Assembly: GCF_003402535.2 (NCBI RefSeq)
Contig: NZ_AP025172.1
Coordinates: forward strand, 992,001-1,056,000
Reading direction: 5' to 3'
Origin: Cupriavidus sp. P-10
GTDB lineage: Bacteria; Pseudomonadota; Gammaproteobacteria; Burkholderiales; Burkholderiaceae
Length of the DNA: 64,000 nucleotides
Made by a program: the position numbers and the translations under genes. The notes below the pieces were generated by a model that did not search any database, had not been told where the DNA came from, and worked only from the letters and a program-made list of their open reading frames with translations. Positions 52,334 through 59,428 of this stretch are shown here, in pieces. The number at the start of each line of letters is the position of its first letter. The stretch's first letter is position 1.

Positions 52334-53245
52334 TTAAGAGATCGCCCCGAGGCTCATGATGTGTTTGCGGAGCGCATTCGCAGCTGGGCCAAACTTCGCT
52401 TCGGCATCGCTCTTCTCATCGTAGACGTAGGGGATCGTCGTTACGCCGGCCATGTCGCTCGGCAGCTTGACCCCCTCACCGCGCGGCTCCATTAGAATTG
52501 CTCGCTTACGGCCGAGGCGTCCCATAAATAGACCTAGCTCAAAGACTACGTTATCGCGCGGGGCAGGCCATTCAGTACCGCGGGTATTGGTGACATCGTC
52601 GCCATGTGCGATCGCAACCGCAAAATCGCACTGATCTAACTCACGTTCGATATCGTCGAGTGTATAGTTCGCGACCTTGAACACGCCCTGATTCCAAGGC
52701 ACGGTCAGGAACTTGTCGTGGGCGAACATCGATTGCAACAGGTGTGCGACGCCAACCGCTTCAGCGCTCGAAATCACAAAGACGCGGATCTTGTCGCGCT
52801 TGACATTCACAAACTGGTTGCGCTCCATCAGGCGTTTCGAGAGTTCTTTCGCCATTCGGCGCCAGATGTCCGGATAGCGGCCACCGAGCTCGCTCAGCTG
52901 CAGTTCCGTGATTTTCGCAACTAGGGAATCTTCAGCCGCCTTAACCGTCGCAGACCTTTTCTGAAACGGCTCAACGGCTGCCATCTCCCCGACCGAATCG
53001 CCAGGGAAGCGCCGGCGGATCGGCGTGGCGTTGACAACGATATCGAACGCGCCGGTAATAACGAAGTACAGGTCGTTGTCGGTGGCGCCCTGCTGAATGA
53101 TGACGTCGCCAATTGGGACTGAAAGTAGTTCGGCCATGTCGGCTAGCTCGGCTGCCAAATCCTTGTCACCGCCGACCAGCTTTTGGCCCATGAACGCTTC
53201 AATGCGCAGGCGTTTGCCCGCTTCCCCCGAAAATCTCTCGATCAT
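52334..53245 (-). CDS. pycTIR: Pycsar effector with cyclic-nucleotide-binding and TIR-like domains (PycTIR)
   Basis: 303 residues from ATG 53245; a TTG start 20 codons earlier is possible. Residues about 25-140 are a CNB domain (VIIQQGATDNDLYFVITGAF and the phosphate cassette FPGDSVGEMAAVEPFQKRSA). Residues about 155-285 are a TIR-like domain (KIRVFVISSAEAVGVAHLL, DQCDFAVAIAHGDD, RDNVVFELGLFMGRLGRKRA, with the likely catalytic Glu in FELG). Known PycTIR proteins degrade NAD when cyclic UMP or CMP binds. It is 68 bases upstream of pycC on the same strand. Confidence 0.85.
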   Translation of the reverse strand: MIERFSGEAGKRLRIEAFMGQKLVGGDKDLAAELADMAELLSVPIGDVIIQQGATDNDLYFVITGAFDIVVNATPIRRRFPGDSVGEMAAVEPFQKRSATVKAAEDSLVAKITELQLSELGGRYPDIWRRMAKELSKRLMERNQFVNVKRDKIRVFVISSAEAVGVAHLLQSMFAHDKFLTVPWNQGVFKVANYTLDDIERELDQCDFAVAIAHGDDVTNTRGTEWPAPRDNVVFELGLFMGRLGRKRAILMEPRGEGVKLPSDMAGVTTIPYVYDEKSDAEAKFGPAANALRKHIMSLGAIS

Positions 53246-53405
53246 TCTTGTTCGCCTTTTTGCCGCTTTTTGGAAATAAGAACCAGCGATGATTATATTG
53301 GACAATCACCAATCTTCTCACCCGTCGGGCCCAACAGTCGTACGCTTGTGCGCGCGCGATGCGCGGCTTAGGATGCGCGCCGCGCGCGGGCGCTTCGCGA
53401 ACGCG

Positions 53406-53867
53406 TTACTCGTTGACTTCGCCTTCGCGCTCTTGCCTCAGTTGTTCCACGAAATCGTCAACGCGGCGTAAACTAAACTCCGCGACACGCTCCTGGATAT
53501 GCCGGAGAGCATCCTTGAGCTCTTGGCCATTTAAGCCGGCAACAATCCAAAATGCGACTATCCCTTCTGGCGTCGCACCTCCTGTCCCCGCCTCACCATG
53601 TACAAGCGGTAAGCCATGGCAATGAGTCCATTGGCGGTTCCACGTCTTCCATGCGAGCCGATCAGGATCATTGTGTGGAAGCCCGGAAAGATCGTTCTTC
53701 GGAAAAAAACCAACGGCCACATTCCGTACAGGAGCGGCCACATCGTCGAGCGGGCGGTCCCAGAGGATCACCGCATCCTCGCGCGCGATCTTTCCATCGA
53801 CCAGATGGTGTGCCAGTCGATTAAGCGACAAGGTCGGGCAGGCGTCTGAGTTCTTGGTGTTGTCCAT
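53406..53867 (-). CDS. Unknown protein inside the cyclase defence locus
   Basis: 153 residues from ATG 53867 (an upstream start at 53996 is open but adds no protein-like text). Features: LNRLAHHLVDGKIAREDAVI, AWKTWNRQWTHCHGLPLVHG and a helical C-terminus LKDALRHIQERVAEFSLRRV. No signal or membrane segment. No family recognised. It lies between the decayed CNB gene and pycTIR and on the same strand, so it may be a third component or a regulator. Confidence 0.55.
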   Translation of the reverse strand: MDNTKNSDACPTLSLNRLAHHLVDGKIAREDAVILWDRPLDDVAAPVRNVAVGFFPKNDLSGLPHNDPDRLAWKTWNRQWTHCHGLPLVHGEAGTGGATPEGIVAFWIVAGLNGQELKDALRHIQERVAEFSLRRVDDFVEQLRQEREGEVNE

Positions 53868-54037
53868 GGCGTATCTGAGAGAGATTCGGTTGACTATTCT
53901 GCCAGAGACAGAATTTTGATTGTGGCGGAATAAGGTGATGCCGACTTTATAAACGGTTGCGGGGCGCAACGCGCGGTGATCTCCCGTGGGTTGCATAGAC
54001 TGCTCGCAACCTTGAAACAGTCATCGCTGGGGACATC

Positions 54038-54285
54038 TCAGCCACGGTCACATTCTTCATATAGGAGCCTACCCATAACCGACAGACTCACCTTCCCAAA
54101 GAGCAGGAAGTACATGTCGCGATCGGTGGCGTTCTCATGAATGAGCTTTCACCGGGCAGCGAACTCCACTCTTGGCCCGAGTCGGTTAGTGCCGTCGCCA
54201 CTTCATGGTCGCCCGGCACTGTGGCTTACGCCAGCAGGAACTCAGTTAGGATGGTCTTGTTTTGGAAACGGTCAACCAGCGTCAT
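54038..54285 (-). pseudogene. Decayed CNB-domain effector gene
   Basis: The minus strand starts MTLVDRFQNKTILTEFLLA then TAA, then continues GDHEVATALTDSG and, after a frameshift, LIHENATDRDMYFLLFGKVS. This aligns with the CNB domain of the neighbouring PycTIR (GATDNDLYFVITGAF). The output domain is missing entirely. It sits directly behind the JAMM gene, the place where the effector of the upstream cyclase system would be expected. Confidence 0.65.
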
Positions 54286-54304
54286 GTTCTCGCAACTACG
54301 TCAC

Positions 54305-54814
54305 TTAGAATAAAAATCGCAGGCGCCCGCACTCCTCACGGACGGACGCTGCCTCAATGCCTTGCAAGCGCCCGCGCACAGGTTGGACCCCCGGCCGGAA
54401 TCCGTGCGCTGACCCCCGAAGCTCCCCGTCCCGGCCTAGCTTGACAATCACCAGAACTAGGAAGGTTGACTTCTGCTCCTCGTCTTCGACTAAGGTCTGC
54501 ATCTGGCGGAAGTCCACATCACTGGGAGTTGCCGGGTATGTTGGATGTGAGTGCCACTCGCCCAGATAGTTGAAGCGTTCCGGCATGTGGCCCGTCCGCT
54601 CATGGAACCGCCGGATAAACTCCCGGTGCTGGACTGGGTCGCGCTTGAAGTGCGTGTGCGTGCCGTTTCGTTGCACCGACAAGTCCACCACGAGAAACCG
54701 CCCGTCATCAATCTGTTCCGCGGCCAAGACGCCGCCTATCTCGTTCTCGCCGGCGGTCTGCAACTCCCGCTTAAGCTTATGCAAACAGCGAGCGCTGAGG
54801 ACGACGTCGATCAC
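54305..54814 (-). CDS. JAMM/JAB metalloprotease (Cap3-like)
   Basis: 169 residues from GTG 54814, overlapping the stop of the E2-E1 gene (GTGA). A complete JAMM zinc site: Glu25 in NEIGGVLA and GEWHSHPTYPATPSDVD giving His88, His90, Ser98 and Asp101 (HxHP-x6-SxxD). In type II CBASS, Cap3 of this fold removes proteins conjugated to the cyclase by Cap2. Here it most likely reverses conjugation by the E2-E1 protein encoded upstream. Confidence 0.88.
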   Translation of the reverse strand: MIDVVLSARCLHKLKRELQTAGENEIGGVLAAEQIDDGRFLVVDLSVQRNGTHTHFKRDPVQHREFIRRFHERTGHMPERFNYLGEWHSHPTYPATPSDVDFRQMQTLVEDEEQKSTFLVLVIVKLGRDGELRGSAHGFRPGVQPVRGRLQGIEAASVREECGRLRFLF

Positions 54815-56505
54815 GCGCTGGCCTCGTCGGTTCGGGTGCCTCCGTCCGCCTCGTTGTCCTCTGCGATGTTCGTGGTCTTGACCCCGGAAACGTCGACCGG
54901 GCGGGTGTCAAAGGGCTGCTCGAAGAGCCACTCCTTCCGCAGACCGATGACGTACACCGAGTGCGGGTAGTCGGAGATTTGCTGGCCCCGCAGCGCGTCG
55001 GCGGCCAAGCCGGTAAGGTGCGAGGATATTACAGACACATCTGCATCGTCCGCAATCATGGGAGCCTGGTCGTCGGGGTCAGCCGCGTAGTTGAGGCCGA
55101 CGTCGGCAGGCGGCTCGGGGAATCCGGGCGTCTGGAACCAGTGATAGATGGCATTGCGGATGTCCAGCGGAGAGGCCTCGATGCCGGGCCGGCTCCTGGC
55201 GATGTAGCCGCCAAACCCACCGCCAAATACACGCCCCCATACCATTGGGACGCCTTCGCTTTCCGACACCGAACTGGCGTAAACGAAGCCCTGACCGCTT
55301 CCTGTGGTCTCGACGATCAGGTCACAGGTCTTCAGGCTGGCCAGGCATGCATTCAATGCGTCCACGCTGGTCTGCCCTCCGAGCTGGTTAACCCACCTGT
55401 CGACCTTGACCTGTTCACTGATGCGCTTTAGGTGCGCCGTCAGACCGTCGACCTTGTGTGCGCCGACTTCCCCCCAGTCCAAGTCGTTCCGCACCAGGTT
55501 GCCGACCTTGAGGACATCCGCGTCGACCAAGAAGAAGCTGCGGACGCCCGAGCGGGCGAGCGAGGTGGCCACTTTGCTGCCCATCGACCCGCAACCGAGG
55601 ATGGCAACACGCTTGGTTGCCAGGATAGCGTTGCGCGTCGGAGCACGCTGCTGCTTGTCCATGAGAATCTTGATGATGTCTTGGGTGTGGTTGTCCTTGC
55701 CGAGGAACTTCGCGATTACGCGCCCTTCCAGCAAGCCCACCACGAAGCCGTAGTCGTCGAACGGGATGGACGAGAACGCCGCCCATCGCTCAGCGCAGGT
55801 CATGTCTGGCGAGGTCAGTGCCTGATGGCGAATGTCGCCGGGCTCGACGATGGCGATTCGGCCGACGCCGTTCAGGCGTTGGCCCACCGAGCTGGGGATT
55901 GTCGGGTCGGTCCACCGGTCATACTGGGGCGATCCAGAGATTCCAACAGCCAAACTGACACACGAGTCCTCGAAGAAGCTCATGCGCAGGTCCAGAACCC
56001 AAACGTCAGGCTCTCGGCGCAGCACTTCTGCCAAGAGCTCATCACTGAGAACCAGCCGCGCGTACTCCCAGCGGAGGAGCTGTCCCTCGGTGAAATGATG
56101 CTCAGAAGGCACTTCCTTCGGACAACCCTTAGCGTCGACAGTGCTTTCGGTGTCAAGGAGGTGTCGCGCGCTGCGCAGCACTGCCGCGCCGTCCAGGGAC
56201 TTGATCCAGTTGTCGGCGCGGATTTGCAGGCACAGCTCCGACATGCCCCACTGGTGCGTCGACCATCGCTGACCCGGCTCGCGCGGGACCAGCCGCGGCG
56301 GCGCAAACGGGTAAATGAAGGGGTACTCGAGGCGGGCTTGCCGAAGCTGCTTGCCGCCTTCGAAGTCGATGTTCACTTGCGCCGTGCCCGCCTGCTTATC
56401 GACCAACCACTGGACGGCATGCACCCATCCCTCCTGCAGGAGGGATTCAAGGGCCTGCCGCTCGTGAGCCAGACGGCGCGGACGCCGCTCAAACCACGGC
56501 ATCAT
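54811..56505 (-). CDS. E2-E1 (Cap2-like) ubiquitin-transfer fusion protein
   Basis: 564 residues from ATG 56505, overlapping the stop of the cyclase gene (ATGA). The N-terminal 120 residues are E2-like (YPFIYPFAPPRLVP, THQWGMSELCLQIRADNW with catalytic Cys92). A central linker follows. The C-terminal ThiF/E1 domain starts VAILGCGSMGSKVATSLARS (ATP-binding glycines 304-310) then DADVLKVGNLVRNDLDW. No Cys occurs in the last 180 residues, so a classic E1 thioester Cys is not evident. It probably adenylates a C-terminus and transfers it to a target through the E2 Cys. Confidence 0.85.
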   Translation of the reverse strand: MMPWFERRPRRLAHERQALESLLQEGWVHAVQWLVDKQAGTAQVNIDFEGGKQLRQARLEYPFIYPFAPPRLVPREPGQRWSTHQWGMSELCLQIRADNWIKSLDGAAVLRSARHLLDTESTVDAKGCPKEVPSEHHFTEGQLLRWEYARLVLSDELLAEVLRREPDVWVLDLRMSFFEDSCVSLAVGISGSPQYDRWTDPTIPSSVGQRLNGVGRIAIVEPGDIRHQALTSPDMTCAERWAAFSSIPFDDYGFVVGLLEGRVIAKFLGKDNHTQDIIKILMDKQQRAPTRNAILATKRVAILGCGSMGSKVATSLARSGVRSFFLVDADVLKVGNLVRNDLDWGEVGAHKVDGLTAHLKRISEQVKVDRWVNQLGGQTSVDALNACLASLKTCDLIVETTGSGQGFVYASSVSESEGVPMVWGRVFGGGFGGYIARSRPGIEASPLDIRNAIYHWFQTPGFPEPPADVGLNYAADPDDQAPMIADDADVSVISSHLTGLAADALRGQQISDYPHSVYVIGLRKEWLFEQPFDTRPVDVSGVKTTNIAEDNEADGGTRTDEASA

Positions 56506-58052
56506 GAGAAGCCGGCCAATGTACGCGAGGGCTCAGCCGCAGCACCGAACGCGAAGCCGGATGCTGCGGCCGTTGCAGGCTTGAGCAACGAGCCGGAGTT
56601 GTTGGTTGACTTCTTGCTGTCGTCCTTGGGGTTCAGCGCATCCTCGGCAGCGGCGTAGTCGAAGTCGGAGCGCTTGCGGCTGCTGCCAAACAGGTTTCGA
56701 AGCTGCTGTGGCGCATGCTGGTCCAACTTCGGACCGATGGAGGTCTGTCGGCCGTTGCAGTTCTGCTGCTCTGCCTCGGATGCGAGCACCGAACGGCTGA
56801 TACAGCAGCGGATCATCTCGCTCTTCATGCCTAGCCTCGTCACCGCGATGAACCCGTGCTCCAGACCAATAGCGAGGCCAAGGTCGCCGACGTCGATGCC
56901 TTCAGCTTTCAGCTCCCGCAAGGCGACCGCAAAGCTGCTACGCATGGCCGCAGCACACAGCATGGCGTTCTTCGCAGTTTCTGCGTCGTCCGTGGTCGCG
57001 GCGGTGCCCTCGATCAGAATGCCGTGAATGCAGTCGCCGATGAAGCGAACCTTCTTGCCGGCGAAATCCTCGTACAGAACACCGTCCAGCTCGCTGCGCA
57101 GGACGTGGAGCGTCTTGACCACGTCGATGGCGTCTTCGTCATCTTCGATGCGCTCAGCGACGTACCGGGTGAAGTTGTCGATGTCGGCATAGATCGAGGT
57201 GCCCTCCTGCCGACGCGAGTTGCGCGGGGTCAGTGTTTCCAGGTCGAGGTCGCGGTACGGGGGCGTGTGACGCGTGAACTCGAATTTGCCGATGGGGTTG
57301 TTCTGGAGGTCCGTTTCCCAATCCTTGACGACCTTGTCCACCGTCAGGTCGAGAGCCGCCTTCTCTTGGGACTTGGAGACCTGCTCGTCGGTCAACGCGG
57401 TGTTGGAGTCGTTCAGCACTTTGTCCCAGCCGACCGCGCTGCGGGCGTTGTTGGTGATGAAAATGCCCTCCACCTCCGTGTCAAAGCCGGCCCGCTTCGC
57501 GGCCTGGTTGGCAGGATTGCCGAGGAACAACGGCTCCCGGCTGGAGCGGCGGCCGTTGTTGACGGCGAGAGCCTTGCCGGTGTCGATTCCGACGCGGGTC
57601 TTGGCTGCGGGCAGCGGGTCCTCTTCGTTCTCGCCGATCTTAACCAGGACGTCGCGGACGAGTTGAGCGGTCGCCACCGCCTTGTGAATGCGAGCCGCCT
57701 CGTCGTCGTAGGGCTTCGCGAAGACGGCGTGCAGACGCTGGTTGTGGAAGTCGACCTGGATAGCGTCGACGCTCAGCAGGATGTTGCGGACCGCGCGGTA
57801 GTGGTTGTTGAGGAACCGCAATGCTCGCTTGTGTGCGCGTTCACCGTCGGCGGTGGTCGTTTCCAGCAACTCTTTGATGTTGATGATGTCGATGTACAAA
57901 TGGACACCGTCCACCCGGTAGGCGACGCCGGTCCCGATGCCGGTAAGGTCCGTGTCCCGGACGTAGTCCTTGATGACGACGTTGGTGACTTCCTTCAGGC
58001 GTGACGCGATGCGCGACTTCGCCGTGTCTTCATTCCAAGTCCGTTTGGCCAT
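56502..58052 (-). CDS. Tandem nucleotide-cyclase-domain protein
   Basis: 516 residues from ATG 58052 (AGGGA ahead). Two class III cyclase-like domains: residues about 40-205 (VHLYIDIINIKELL, TRVGIDTGKALAVN) and 285-440 (TSIYADIDNFTRYVAERI, VRFIGDCIHGILIEG, LAIGLEHGFIAV). The second has both metal Asp (290 and 340). In the first the second Asp is replaced (VDFHNQRLHAVF), so it is likely a degenerate partner as in mammalian C1/C2 cyclases. The C-terminal 70 residues are low-complexity and end AGFS, which could be a tail for conjugation. It is the first gene of the operon with E2-E1 and JAMM genes and takes the place of the CD-NTase of CBASS. Confidence 0.8.
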   Translation of the reverse strand: MAKRTWNEDTAKSRIASRLKEVTNVVIKDYVRDTDLTGIGTGVAYRVDGVHLYIDIINIKELLETTTADGERAHKRALRFLNNHYRAVRNILLSVDAIQVDFHNQRLHAVFAKPYDDEAARIHKAVATAQLVRDVLVKIGENEEDPLPAAKTRVGIDTGKALAVNNGRRSSREPLFLGNPANQAAKRAGFDTEVEGIFITNNARSAVGWDKVLNDSNTALTDEQVSKSQEKAALDLTVDKVVKDWETDLQNNPIGKFEFTRHTPPYRDLDLETLTPRNSRRQEGTSIYADIDNFTRYVAERIEDDEDAIDVVKTLHVLRSELDGVLYEDFAGKKVRFIGDCIHGILIEGTAATTDDAETAKNAMLCAAAMRSSFAVALRELKAEGIDVGDLGLAIGLEHGFIAVTRLGMKSEMIRCCISRSVLASEAEQQNCNGRQTSIGPKLDQHAPQQLRNLFGSSRKRSDFDYAAAEDALNPKDDSKKSTNNSGSLLKPATAAASGFAFGAAAEPSRTLAGFS

Positions 58053-58356
58053 AGGTTCCCTTGCCGCCCGCTGGCGGTCCATGCTCTTGTCTCGCGGTCA
58101 CCAATCGGCCCAATTCCTCCTTTCGCGCGCCGCACCTGAACCATCTACTTGGGTGCGGTAATCGGAAGTTCAAGATATGTCTGTCGGTTGCCCCTCCATT
58201 GAGGGGGGCGGTTGTCTTGGACCTCGCTGCGCTCCGCCGCCAGTTCCGCTCGCAACTCGTCGGCGGCCCCCCTCGCTCTTCTGGACGTCATCGTACTTTG
58301 CGAAATCTGGCGCTAGCCGCCCTGAGTTTGGCTAAGGTTTTTCAGCCAAGAAGGAT
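58053..58356. other. Promoter region of the cyclase operon with a KfrA scar
   Basis: About 300 bases between the start of the tandem-cyclase gene and the end of the chimeric cpoB-H-NS frame. It should hold the operon promoter. A 65-base kfrA-like scar lies at 58223-58290. Confidence 0.45.
58223..58290 (-). pseudogene. Short kfrA-like remnant
   Basis: GCCGCCAGTTC-CGCTCGCA and CTCGTCGGC...CTCGCTCTTCTG align with the coiled-coil part of the kfrA gene near 42,340-42,395. It is only about 65 bases and frame-broken. Confidence 0.4.
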
Positions 58357-58914
58357 TCATTCCGCCAGTAGCTTTCCAACTACTTGATTCAGATCAGTTT
58401 CAGAGTCAGACCCCCCTTCTTGGACTACCCGACCCGGCAAAAACTCCACAGACTGCCCCGCATTGACCGCCCGCCGCAGCCAGTCGGGCATGTCGCCCTG
58501 CCCGTCCCAACTCTGCCCCGCGGCGTTGCGGTAGCAGACCACTGGCGGTGGCACGGGGGCGGGTGGCGGCGGATCGAAGCACCCGGCCGCTGCCAGCTCC
58601 TCCATGGTCAGCCCGTAGTCAGCCATCTCCGCCTGGATCCAGCGGATCGCCGCCGCCCGCTCAGTTTTTGCTGTCATTGCTGTCGTCAGGCGTAGGCCTT
58701 CGAGCTGGTTCTGCAGGTCGAGCGTGGTGCGGCTGTTCTGCTCAATGCGCTGGGTAGCCGTCGCCTGGAAGCTGTTGAACTGGTCGCGCAGGGTGATGAC
58801 CGTTCTGCGCGCCTGCTCATCGTCGAACACTCCGGCGTGTGCCGGCGTGGGGGGCAGCATGCCGCCGCTCGCCATGGCGGCTAGCCACAACAGGGTAAAA
58901 ACGCGTACTTTCAT
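58357..58914 (-). CDS. Chimeric CpoB signal/coiled-coil fused to a small H-NS-like domain
   Basis: 185 residues from ATG 58914. The first 77 residues are the CpoB signal peptide and coiled coil (near-identical to the gene at 39394 up to LQNQLEGLR). The frame then continues without a stop into LTTAMTAKTERAAAIRW, the full small H-NS-like protein, and runs past its usual end into about 25 extra residues. The fusion came from a deletion joining cpoB to the kfrA-H-NS overlap. If made, an H-NS-type domain would be exported to the periplasm, so it is more likely a scar than a functional gene; the internal ATG could still give the small protein. Confidence 0.65.
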   Translation of the reverse strand: MKVRVFTLLWLAAMASGGMLPPTPAHAGVFDDEQARRTVITLRDQFNSFQATATQRIEQNSRTTLDLQNQLEGLRLTTAMTAKTERAAAIRWIQAEMADYGLTMEELAAAGCFDPPPPAPVPPPVVCYRNAAGQSWDGQGDMPDWLRRAVNAGQSVEFLPGRVVQEGGSDSETDLNQVVGKLLAE

Positions 58915-58992
58915 AAATGGGTCGTCGTGGGTTGTGTCGGTTAGCCCCTGGTCACATCGCCGTTGGACAGCGGGCCGAATGCATCGGTGGGT

Positions 58993-59253
58993 CTATCCCA
59001 CCCGGAAAAACTCGACGCTCTGCCCCGCATTGACGGCCCGCTTGAGCCACGACGGCATCTCGCCCTGCCCGTCCCAGGTCAGCCCTTCCGCATTGCGGTA
59101 GCAGACCACCGGCGCCGGTGGTGCTGGCGGTGGAGGCGGCGGCGGCGGCGCGAAGCACCCCGCCGCGTCGAGCTCTTCGAGGGTGAGCCCGTAGTCGTCC
59201 ATCTGCGTCTGGATCCAGCGGATCGCGTCCGCCCGCTCAGTTTTTGCTGTCAT
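58993..59253 (-). CDS. Small H-NS-like protein with Pro-rich linker
   Basis: 86 residues from ATG 59253. Almost the same as the gene at 40229 (ERADAIRWIQTQMDDYGLTL, Pro-rich linker, CYRNAEGLTWDGQGEMPSWL). It again has GQGEM where H-NS has RGR. Its ATG overlaps the kfrA tail in another frame. Complete. Confidence 0.7.
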   Translation of the reverse strand: MTAKTERADAIRWIQTQMDDYGLTLEELDAAGCFAPPPPPPPPAPPAPVVCYRNAEGLTWDGQGEMPSWLKRAVNAGQSVEFFRVG

Positions 59254-59320
59254 CGCTGCCGTCACTGCTGTCGTTGCCTTCGTCCTGATTGCCAGGCAGC
59301 GCCGCCGCCCCCGGCTCGTT
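59237..59320 (-). pseudogene. KfrA C-terminal tail remnant
   Basis: Same acidic tail as at 40479 (GNQDEGNDSSDGSDDSKN then stop), between the AT-hook gene and the small H-NS-like gene. It marks the same deletion in the second cassette, so the two cassettes share ancestry after that event. Confidence 0.65.
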
Positions 59321-59428
59321 GCCCGGCTCTTCCCCTTGGGCTTCCTGCGCAGTGGCCGCCGAACTTCCGGCCCGCCGAGTTTGCTAGACAGAAGGGGGGC
59401 GGACCGGCCGCGCCCGCCAACCTGTCGT

